Origin: Sandaracinaceae bacterium
Lineage (GTDB): Bacteria > Myxococcota_A > Polyangia > Polyangiales > Sandaracinaceae
Reading direction: 5' to 3'
Length of the DNA: 64,000 bases
NCBI GenBank assembly: GCA_019637095.1
Contig: JAHBWG010000031.1
Span: 29,294 to 93,293 of the forward strand
Made by a program: the position numbers and the translations under genes. Of the stretch, positions 57,410 through 64,000 are shown piece after piece. The notes under the pieces are model-generated. The model ran no database searches and was not told the origin of the DNA. It was given only the letters and a program-made list of their open reading frames with translations. Numbering within the stretch: the stretch's first letter is position 1; every line of letters starts with the position of its first letter.

Positions 57410-58126
57410 ATGCACAGCGGACGGCGCACATTCCTCGGGACCGCGCTCGCCGGCGGCGCCTTCGCGCTGGCGGGCGGGCGCGCGGCGGCGCAGGTCGGGT
57501 TGCACGACATGCTGCGCGCGGCGATCGCGCTCGGGCGCCGGCTGCGGCGTGGGGAGATCACCCCGCTCGACTGGCAGGACGCGATCGGGCCGACGCTCCA
57601 GTCGTGTCCCGCAGACGCCATCTGGGACGCGCTGCGCGTCGAGGAGGTGCGCCGGAGGGTCCCCGCGCTGCGGCGCGGCGCGTCGATCGTGCGCGTCCCG
57701 CTCTACGAGCAGCTCGGCGCCGAGGAGGGCGGCGTGATGCGGCTCTTCTTCTTCGAGGCGGGCCGGGGCGATCCGCCGCACTGCCACTTCAACCAGGTCA
57801 CGGCGCACATGGTCCTGTCCGGCCGCTTCCGCGTGCGGCACTACGAGCGCTTGCGCGAAGACCCCGGCGGGTTCGTGCTGCGGCCGAGCCGCGACCGCGT
57901 GATCGGCGTCGGTGACGTCACCTCGATCTCGGAGCTGCGCGACAACGCGCACTGGCACCACGCGCTCACGCGCGGCGTGCTCCTCGACGTCGAGCAGGGC
58001 CGGCTGGATCCGAGCATCCCGATCCGGCGGCGGGAGATGGTGGACCTCGAGGGCACGCCGCTCGCCGATGGAGTGATCGTCGCCCCGCGCATCGAGCGCG
58101 CGCGCGCGCTCCGGCTCTACGGATGA
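57410..58126 (+). CDS. Tat-exported cupin-like protein
   Basis: This 238-residue protein begins with a twin-arginine-type signal, SGRRTFLGTALAGGAFAL, so it is probably exported folded. The core (about residues 105-205) looks like a cupin of the cysteine-dioxygenase type: PPHCHFNQVTAHMVLSGRFRVR gives two His for a metal, and NAHWHHALT a further pair. The metal and substrate are unknown. ATG at 57410 gives the best signal start; ATG at 57374 would add 12 residues. It is divergent from the MFS gene. Confidence 0.75.
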   Translation: MHSGRRTFLGTALAGGAFALAGGRAAAQVGLHDMLRAAIALGRRLRRGEITPLDWQDAIGPTLQSCPADAIWDALRVEEVRRRVPALRRGASIVRVPLYEQLGAEEGGVMRLFFFEAGRGDPPHCHFNQVTAHMVLSGRFRVRHYERLREDPGGFVLRPSRDRVIGVGDVTSISELRDNAHWHHALTRGVLLDVEQGRLDPSIPIRRREMVDLEGTPLADGVIVAPRIERARALRLYG

Positions 58127-58151
58127 TCGTCGCCGGCGATCGCGTCGCCGA

Positions 58152-59384
58152 TCACTCGTCCGAGGGCGCGAGCGGCGAGCGCGCCGCGCCGCGGCCGCCT
58201 CGCACGTCGAGGGCGTCGGCCTCGACGAGCTCGCCCGCGCCCGCGGGCAGGACGAGGAGCGCGTCGAGGCCGAGCATCGTCGTCAGATCGGACGAGCTGC
58301 CGCTGTGCGCGGGCACCGCGAGGTCCGAGTCGAGCCGCGCGCGGTAGAGCTCGGTGCGCGTCGGCGGCGCCGCGAGCGGGCGCGCGAGGCGCACACGCAG
58401 CTTGCGCCGGTGCGGGCGCGGGTCGCCGAGCATCGCGCGCAGCGCGGGGCGCGCGAACAGCTCGAAGGTGACGAGCGCGCTGACCGGGTTGCCCGGCAGG
58501 CCGATCGCGAGCGCGCCGCGCGGCCCGACGCCGAAGCGGACGGGCTTGCCGGGCTTGATCGCGACCTTCCAGAACACCTCCTCGACGCCCGCCGCCTCGA
58601 ACGCCGCGTGCACGAGGTCGTAGTCGCCGACGGAGACGCCGCCCGTCGAGAGCAAGAGGTCGGCGGCGAGGCCGCGCGCGACGAGCGCGTCGAGCGCCTC
58701 GCGGGTGTCCGCGCCGAGCGGCAGGAGCTCCGGCACGCCGCCCGCTTCGCGCACCGCCGCGGCGAGCGCGTACGCGTTCGAGTCGACGATCGCGCCGTCT
58801 TCGACCGGCGCGCCGAGCTCGCGCAGCTCGTCGCCCGTCGAGAGGATCGCGACGCGCGGGCGCCGGTGCACGGGCAGCATCGCGTAACCCTGGCTCGCGG
58901 CGACCGCGAGCTCCGGCACGCCGATCGCGACGCCCGCGTCGAGGAGCGGCGCGCCGGCGCGCAACACCTCGCCGCGGCGGCGCGCGTGCTTGCCGGGATG
59001 CGCGGCGAGCAAGATCTCGACGTCCGCGCCCTCGCGGCGCGTGTCCTCCTGCATCACGACGGCGTCGGCGCCGTCCGGCAGCGCCGCGCCCGTGAAGATG
59101 CGGATGGCCTCCCCCGGACCGACGCCGCGCGCCGCGCCCCGACCCGCGCGGGACTCGCCGACGACCGCGAGCCGCACCGGCTGCGCCGCGCTCGCGCCCG
59201 CGACGTCCGCCGCGCGGACCGCGTAGCCGTCCATCGCGCTCGCGTCGAAGGGCGGGTCGTCCGCGCGCGCGCTCAGCGCGCTCGCGAGGAAGCGCCCGCG
59301 CGCGCCGGCGAGGGGCACGCGCTCGGCGGGGAGCGCGCGGGCGCGCGCGAGGATCGCGGCGGTCGCTTCGTGGGGGCCGATCAT
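58152..59384 (-). CDS. moeA: Molybdopterin molybdenumtransferase MoeA
   Basis: MoeA inserts molybdate into adenylated molybdopterin to make molybdenum cofactor. The 410-residue protein is full length with ADDPPFDASAMDGYAV, RIFTGAALPDGADAVV, STGDELRELG, STGGVSVGDYDLV, KPGKPVRFG and GLPGNPVSALV. ATG at 59384 begins MIGPHEATAA. It lies three bases after the SMI1/KNR4-like gene's stop, so they share a transcript. No other Mo-cofactor gene is in the window. Confidence 0.96.
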   Translation of the reverse strand: MIGPHEATAAILARARALPAERVPLAGARGRFLASALSARADDPPFDASAMDGYAVRAADVAGASAAQPVRLAVVGESRAGRGAARGVGPGEAIRIFTGAALPDGADAVVMQEDTRREGADVEILLAAHPGKHARRRGEVLRAGAPLLDAGVAIGVPELAVAASQGYAMLPVHRRPRVAILSTGDELRELGAPVEDGAIVDSNAYALAAAVREAGGVPELLPLGADTREALDALVARGLAADLLLSTGGVSVGDYDLVHAAFEAAGVEEVFWKVAIKPGKPVRFGVGPRGALAIGLPGNPVSALVTFELFARPALRAMLGDPRPHRRKLRVRLARPLAAPPTRTELYRARLDSDLAVPAHSGSSSDLTTMLGLDALLVLPAGAGELVEADALDVRGGRGAARSPLAPSDE

Positions 59385-59386
59385 CG

Positions 59387-60526
59387 TCAGCCGAAGTCCC
59401 GCCGGATGCGCAGCAGATCGACGAGGGCGAAGCGCGCGGTGAGCGGCGCGAAGCGCGGATCGAGCAGGAGGTCGTCCTCGCGGAGCGAGCCGGCGCGGTA
59501 GTCCTTCGCGCACGCGGCCCAGAACGCGTCGAGGTCGTCGCTCGGCTCGACGTCCGCCTCCTGCGGCGGGTACGGCCGCGGGACCGAGATGGCCGCGCCG
59601 GCGGCGCCGGCAGCGACGGCGTCGCGGATCGCGAGGGCGGCGGCGCGGTCGTCGTCGTCGAGCGCCTGCGCGACGAGCTGGTCGAAGATCCGCAGCCACG
59701 CCTCCTGCTCCTCGCCCGGTGGCGGCGCGACCACGCCGAGCGCGTACGCGACCCGCGAAGGCGTCGTCTCGCGCTGATCCCACATGGACGCCGGCGCGCG
59801 CTTGGCGAGCCGCGCGCTGGCCTCGAGCGCGTGCGCGGGGTAGCCGAGGAGCGCCGCGAGCTTGAGCGCCTCCCAGTCCGACCACGCGATCGCCGGCACG
59901 CAGCGACCCGCCGCGAGGTAGCTCTCCAGCGCCTCCTCGGGGTGCCCGGCGCGGCGGAACGCGTGCGCGACCGTCACGTGCGCGATCGACACGTCCGGCT
60001 CGATGCGCGCGTGGCGCTCGCCCTGCGCGAGGTACTTCTCGACGGAGAACTCCTGGTCGTAGTCGGGCGCCGTCCACTCCGCGACGCAGAGGCGGCACCA
60101 GCCGTCGAACGTGCGGTGGATCAGCCGGCGCTCGCCCGTGTCGAGGTCGTAGTCGACGATCGGCCACGTGTCGGAGACGGGCGCGGCGCTGCGATCGAAC
60201 GCGAGGTAGCTCCCGGCCTCGGTGCGGTGGAACGGAAGGAGCAGCTCCGGGTCGAGGAAGGACGTCTCGCTGACCTCCGCGAGCGCCTTGAGGCCCGCCT
60301 CGATCGTGTTGCCGGGGCCGGGCCTGGCGCTGAGCAGGACGCCGTTCGGCAGGCTCGCGCCGTCGAACACGCCGAGCACGAGCTTGAGGTCGGTCGGCAG
60401 CGGGGCGCCGAGCTGATGCTCGAGCGCGGTGACCTCCTTGGCGGTCGCCGCTTGCTCGAGCTTGACGAGGTCCCGGTGGTCCTCGTCCCGTACCCAGTGG
60501 ATGAACTCTCGGATCCCCCGGTGCAT
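59387..60526 (-). CDS. SMI1/KNR4-type protein
   Basis: This 379-residue protein starts with a SMI1/KNR4 domain (about residues 15-165): EVTALEHQLGAPLPTDLKLV, FDGASLPNG, GSYLAFDRSA and WPIVDYDLDTGERR. In bacteria such domains occur in toxin-immunity proteins and in regulatory proteins, and here no toxin gene is adjacent. The C-terminal half (about 180-300) is helical and TPR-like (HAFRRAGHPEEALESYLAAG). It precedes moeA, and the pair is probably co-transcribed. ATG at 60526 is the only strong start. Confidence 0.8.
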   Translation of the reverse strand: MHRGIREFIHWVRDEDHRDLVKLEQAATAKEVTALEHQLGAPLPTDLKLVLGVFDGASLPNGVLLSARPGPGNTIEAGLKALAEVSETSFLDPELLLPFHRTEAGSYLAFDRSAAPVSDTWPIVDYDLDTGERRLIHRTFDGWCRLCVAEWTAPDYDQEFSVEKYLAQGERHARIEPDVSIAHVTVAHAFRRAGHPEEALESYLAAGRCVPAIAWSDWEALKLAALLGYPAHALEASARLAKRAPASMWDQRETTPSRVAYALGVVAPPPGEEQEAWLRIFDQLVAQALDDDDRAAALAIRDAVAAGAAGAAISVPRPYPPQEADVEPSDDLDAFWAACAKDYRAGSLREDDLLLDPRFAPLTARFALVDLLRIRRDFG

Positions 60527-60576
60527 GGCCGGGCGAAGAGTACCATCGGTTTCTGGCCGGGCGCGCCACCGCGCGA

Positions 60577-60582
60577 TAGCTT
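60577..60582 (+). promoter_or_regulatory. -10-like element before the transglycosylase gene
   Basis: GATAGCTT contains TAGCTT at 60577-60582, nine bases before the ATG at 60592. The gap between this gene and its divergent neighbour is only 65 bases. Confidence 0.3.
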
Positions 60583-60591
60583 CGCGACGGT

Positions 60592-62505
60592 ATGCGATTC
60601 GTCGTGGCGCTGGTCGCCCTGGGGACGCTCGCGCCCGCCGCCGGGCGCGCGCAGGAGGGCGACGCGAGCGCGGATCGCGACGCGCTCGTCCCGGGGGCGG
60701 AGTCGAACGAGCTGCGCGCGCTGCGTCGCATCGAGGAGGAGCTGTTCGGGCGTGGCCAGCCGCTCACCCGGCTCACGGTCCCCGGCGTGCGCGTCTCCGA
60801 TGGGGCGGCCGCGGTCACCACCGACGCGCCGCCGCCCGCCGCGGCGCCGGCGAGCCGCGCGAGCCGTGATCTCGGCTGGATGCAAGGCCTCGCGCTGCCC
60901 GACATCCCCGTGCGCTGGGACGACCGCGTCGTCGAGTACCTCGAGTTCTTCCGCGACGACCCGCGCGGTCGCCGCTTCATCGCAGGCTGGATGCGCCGCC
61001 TCGACCGCTACGGGCCGATGATCGAGCGCACGCTCGCGGAGCAGGGGCTGCCGCGTGATCTGCGCTTCGTGGCGATGGTCGAGTCGGGGTTCGATCCCGA
61101 GGTGCGCTCGAGCGCGGGCGCGGCCGGCCTGTGGCAGTTCGTGCGAGGCACGGGCGAGGAGCTCGGGCTCACCGTCAACCACTGGGTGGACATGCGGCTG
61201 GATCCGCAGGCCTCGACGCAGGCGGGGGCGCGCTACCTCGGGATGCTGCGCGATCGCTTCGGCACCTGGGAGCTCGCGTTCGCGGCCTACAACATGGGCT
61301 ACGGCGCGCTGCTGCGCTCGATCCGCAAGTACAACACCAACGACTACTGGGAGCTGTCGCACCTCGAGGCCGCGCTGCCGTTCGAGACGCGGCTCTACGT
61401 CGCGAAGATCATCGCGTGCGCGATCGTGGCGCACAACCGCGAGCGCTTCGGCCTCGCCGAGCTCGAGCTCGAGGCGCCGATCGAGACGGACCGTGTCGAG
61501 GTCCCCGGCGGCACGCCGCTCGCCCTCGTCGCGCGGGCCGCGGAGATCGACCTCGCGACGCTCCGCCGGCTCAACCCGTCGCTGCGTCGCGGCCGCGTCC
61601 CGCCGGGCCGTGACGTCCGGCGCGTCCACATCCCCGCGGGCACCGCCGACGCGTTCGCCACGCGCTGGGCGCGCCTCTCGCCGCGCAACCCCGTCGAGCG
61701 GCCGCACGTGGTGCGGTTCGGCGAGACGCTCGGCGACCTCGCGCGCGAGCGCGGCGTCTCGGAGGCGAGCCTGCGCACGCTCAACGAGCTCGAGCCCGAC
61801 CAGGACGTGGTGCCGGGCATGGTGCTGCTCGCGCCGGTGACCGCGGCGCGACCACGCGCGGCGAGCGCCGAGCGTCCCGTCGTCGCGCTTTCGCCCGGCC
61901 CGACGGTGGTCGAGGGGCGCCGCCGCATCTTCTACCGCGTCGTCAGCCACGACCGCATCGAGAGCATCGCGCGGTTCTTCCGGGTCTCGGTCGACGACAT
62001 CCGCCGCTGGAACGCCATCGATCCGCACGCGCGCCTGCAGTCCGGGATGTACGTGCAGCTCTTCGTCGCGCCCTCGCTCGACCTGACGCGCGCCGTGGTG
62101 CTCACGCCGGAGGAGGCGACGGTCCTCGTCGTCGGCTCCGAGGAGTTCTTCGCCTACCACGAGGGCCAGAACGGGCGCGTGCGCTTCCGGTACGCCGTCG
62201 CGCCGGGCGACACGCTCACGTCGATCGGCCGCCGGTTCGGGATCGCGGCGAGCTCGCTCGCGCGGATCAACCAGTTCTCGCGCACGCACGTGCTGCGTCC
62301 CGGCGACGAGGTGATCGTCTACGCGGAGCGCGCGCGCGTCCCGGCGGGGGTGCTCGCCGAGGCCGTGCCCGCCGGCGCGGACGCGGACGGCGCGCCGGCG
62401 GCCGAGGAGCCCCCGAGCCCGGAGGCCGCCGACGCGAGCGGCGCGTCGCCGCCGGACGACGCGCTGCCCGCGCCCGACGACCCCGACGAGCACCACGCGG
62501 GCTGA
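60592..62505 (+). CDS. MltD-like lytic transglycosylase with LysM repeats
   Basis: This 637-residue exported protein (signal MRFVVALVALGTLAPAAGRAQ, cut after Ala20) cuts peptidoglycan to form anhydromuropeptides. The SLT domain (about residues 140-270) has catalytic Glu164 in MVESGFDPE, then SAGAAGLWQFV, LDPQASTQAGARYLG and LAFAAYNMGYGALL. Up to four LysM modules follow (about 300-345, 375-420, 445-490 and 530-580), for example FRVSVDDIRRWNAID and RPGDEVIVYA. A Pro/Ala-rich tail ends the protein. This order is that of MltD. It is a single gene. Confidence 0.93.
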   Translation: MRFVVALVALGTLAPAAGRAQEGDASADRDALVPGAESNELRALRRIEEELFGRGQPLTRLTVPGVRVSDGAAAVTTDAPPPAAAPASRASRDLGWMQGLALPDIPVRWDDRVVEYLEFFRDDPRGRRFIAGWMRRLDRYGPMIERTLAEQGLPRDLRFVAMVESGFDPEVRSSAGAAGLWQFVRGTGEELGLTVNHWVDMRLDPQASTQAGARYLGMLRDRFGTWELAFAAYNMGYGALLRSIRKYNTNDYWELSHLEAALPFETRLYVAKIIACAIVAHNRERFGLAELELEAPIETDRVEVPGGTPLALVARAAEIDLATLRRLNPSLRRGRVPPGRDVRRVHIPAGTADAFATRWARLSPRNPVERPHVVRFGETLGDLARERGVSEASLRTLNELEPDQDVVPGMVLLAPVTAARPRAASAERPVVALSPGPTVVEGRRRIFYRVVSHDRIESIARFFRVSVDDIRRWNAIDPHARLQSGMYVQLFVAPSLDLTRAVVLTPEEATVLVVGSEEFFAYHEGQNGRVRFRYAVAPGDTLTSIGRRFGIAASSLARINQFSRTHVLRPGDEVIVYAERARVPAGVLAEAVPAGADADGAPAAEEPPSPEAADASGASPPDDALPAPDDPDEHHAG

Positions 62506-62583
62506 GCTCGCTGAGGCTGGTCTCGCTGGCGTCGCGTGGGCGCTCGACCAGTCGACGATCTCCGTCCTGGGTGGCCGCACGCG

Positions 62584-63333
62584 TCAGCGCAGGCGCTCGG
62601 CGAAGTAGGCGAGCACGGTGTCGAGCGCTTCGCGCGTCGGGTGACCCTCCCGATCGACGAAGTGGTGGGTCAGCACGGCGTGCCCGGCGCCCGGGATCGT
62701 CACGAGCCGGACGCGCTCGCGGTCGTCGTTGAAGGCCCGCTCGATCGCGTCGAAGCGGGCTCGCCCGCACATCTGGTCGCGCTCGAAGCGCAGGGCGAGC
62801 ATCGGGCCGCGGGCGTCGAGCGCGGCGCGAGAGGCGGCGATCTCCGCGTCGCTCATGTGCAAGCCAGCTTGCGGCGCGATCGGGGTGGATGGCTGCGAGG
62901 CGACGGCCGCGAGCACCGCGTCGTCGGCGATGAGGCTGAGCGCGAAGTTCCCCGTCAGGCACATCCCGATCACGCCGACGCCGGGCGCGCCGGTGCGCGC
63001 GGCGACGTCGCGGCAGAGCGCGCGCAGCCACTCCACGAGCGGGCTCGATCGACGCGCGGAGAAGATCGCGAGCTCCTCGCGCATGCAGAAGGCGCGCGCG
63101 AGGTTGCCCGCCACGGAGTAACGGCCGAGCGGGCCGAACAGGTGCGGCAGCTCGACGTGGTAGCCGGCGCGCACGAGCCGGTCGGCGAAGGCGAGGGTGA
63201 CCGCCTCGATGCCGGGGAGCTCTTGCAGCACGACCACCGGCGGGCCCTCGCCGCGGGCATAGACGTCGTGACGGACCGGTCGCCCCGCCACCGGGGCTTC
63301 GAACGAGCGCTGCGTGAACCCCTCGAGCGTCAC
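62584..63333 (-). CDS. Dienelactone-hydrolase-type alpha/beta hydrolase
   Basis: This 249-residue enzyme has the dienelactone-hydrolase elbow GMCLTGNF with Cys as nucleophile, and QELPGI for the Glu that activates it. The His of the triad is probably in GAGHAVLTHHF. The substrate is not known; such enzymes open lactones or cleave esters. GTG at 63333 overlaps the TPR gene's stop (GTGA), so they are translationally coupled. A regulator or pathway gene is not visible. Confidence 0.87.
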   Translation of the reverse strand: MTLEGFTQRSFEAPVAGRPVRHDVYARGEGPPVVVLQELPGIEAVTLAFADRLVRAGYHVELPHLFGPLGRYSVAGNLARAFCMREELAIFSARRSSPLVEWLRALCRDVAARTGAPGVGVIGMCLTGNFALSLIADDAVLAAVASQPSTPIAPQAGLHMSDAEIAASRAALDARGPMLALRFERDQMCGRARFDAIERAFNDDRERVRLVTIPGAGHAVLTHHFVDREGHPTREALDTVLAYFAERLR

Positions 63334-64000
63334 TCCGGCATCCCGAGCGCGCGCCGCGCGCGCCGCGCGTAGTAGCCGTCGGGGGCGAGCTCGAGGTAGC
63401 GCGCGAACGCCTCGCGCGCGGCGCGCCCGTCGTGGCCGACGTGCGCCTCCGCGAAGTGGAAGTACGCCTCGGGCGGCGCGGCGCCGGTGGCGAGCACGCG
63501 CGCGAAGGTGCGGCGCGCCTCGGCGTCGTTGCCCGCGAAGCGCTGCGCGCGGGCGCGCAGGAGCAGCGCGCTCGCGCGGAAGCCGGCGGGCCGGTCGTGC
63601 ACCACGAGCGCGCGGTCGAGGCGGTCGAGGTGGTAGAAGGCCTCGCGCGCGTTGCGGCCGCGCACGGCCATCTGCGCGCGGCCGTAGAGCGCCTCGGGGA
63701 GCGTCGCGTCGCGCGCCTCCGAGGAGGCGTAGGCGCGCGCCGCCTCCTCGACCTGGCCCGCCGCGAGGAGCGCCTGACCGTACAGCGCGAGGAGCGGCGC
63801 CGGAGCGCCGTTGCGGCGCGCGAGCGGCGCGAGCTCGCGCACGGCCTCGTCCGGCTGGCCGCTCGCGAGGGCGAGGCGCGCGGCGCGCATACGGCCGTCC
63901 GTCGAGGCGCGCTCCTCGGCGGAGAGCGCGTCGAGCGCGGCGCGCGCCTCGGCGAGCTCCTCGTCGGACGCGCGCGCGTCGTCGGCCGCGGCGCCGCTCG
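63330..64000 (-). CDS. TPR-repeat protein, cut by window edge
   Basis: The frame is open from the stop at 63330 to the right edge, so the N-terminus is outside. The visible part is a series of TPR-like helix pairs, for example ALYGQALLAAGQVEEAARAY and AEARRTFARVLATGAAPPEAYFHFAE in short form. An ATG at 63890 is in frame, but coding continues upstream (SAEERASTDGRMRAARL), so it is not the real start. It precedes the dienelactone-hydrolase gene. TPR proteins mediate protein contacts; the partner is unknown. Confidence 0.75.
   Translation of the reverse strand, partial: SGAAADDARASDEELAEARAALDALSAEERASTDGRMRAARLALASGQPDEAVRELAPLARRNGAPAPLLALYGQALLAAGQVEEAARAYASSEARDATLPEALYGRAQMAVRGRNAREAFYHLDRLDRALVVHDRPAGFRASALLLRARAQRFAGNDAEARRTFARVLATGAAPPEAYFHFAEAHVGHDGRAAREAFARYLELAPDGYYARRARRALGMPE

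Noticed and set aside
59387..60526. SMI1/KNR4 protein as a toxin-immunity gene
   Set aside because: There is no polymorphic toxin gene beside it; it is coupled to moeA and has a long helical extension, so immunity is not supported.

Overview
The window looks like chromosomal housekeeping DNA from a Myxococcota bacterium (Polyangia, Sandaracinus-like). This is inferred from very high GC, a large share of secreted lipoproteins with Asp-Ala-Gly (DAG) linkers, a membrane Ser/Thr kinase, a DUF1592/DUF1552 pair, a MYXO-CTERM-like tail and a TatP/TatT pair. No phage genes, insertion sequences, integrases or CRISPR arrays were seen. No stretch longer than about 300 bases lacks a gene; the longest gaps are about 200 bases (10439-10638 and 17345-17538).

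Layout. 1-5433: surE (cut by the edge) and apt, a Ser/Thr kinase, a TerB-like protein, tRNA-Arg(CCU) and a secreted phosphoesterase. 5521-10956: an extensin-like lipoprotein, enolase, an unknown protein, a biotin-carboxylase-like protein whose catalytic residues appear lost, ybeY and an HU-like protein. 11030-17344: envelope proteins, namely a membrane-anchored unknown, an L,D-transpeptidase, TatP/TatT, a secreted unknown and a YbjN-like protein. 17539-24606: the translation operon rimP-nusA-ylxR/L7Ae-infB-ylxP-rbfA-truB, with several stop/start overlaps. 24610-37608: a Cys-rich lipoprotein, tRNA-Cys, a CFA-synthase-like methyltransferase, aconitase, the DUF1592/DUF1552 pair, a sulfotransferase, a lysine 2,3-aminomutase-like enzyme, an M15 peptidase and a lipoprotein hydrolase. 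37702-44375: a long coiled-coil gene that appears frameshifted, a membrane glycosyltransferase, a GAF-GAF histidine kinase, a thioredoxin and a DksA-like protein. 44535-53094: a five-gene minus-strand operon of the MoxR/DUF58/VWA type. 53235-64000: a lipoprotein, a HIT protein, an MFS transporter with a soluble tail, a Tat-exported cupin, moeA with a SMI1/KNR4 protein, an MltD-like transglycosylase, a dienelactone hydrolase and a TPR protein cut by the edge.

How it works together. The clearest functional units are the translation/ribosome-maturation operon and the MoxR operon. In the latter a MoxR ATPase probably acts on VWA proteins anchored in the inner membrane. Many single genes have a -10-like hexamer ending 6-7 bases before the start codon, which suggests leaderless transcripts. 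Function calls come from reading motifs by eye; no database search was run.
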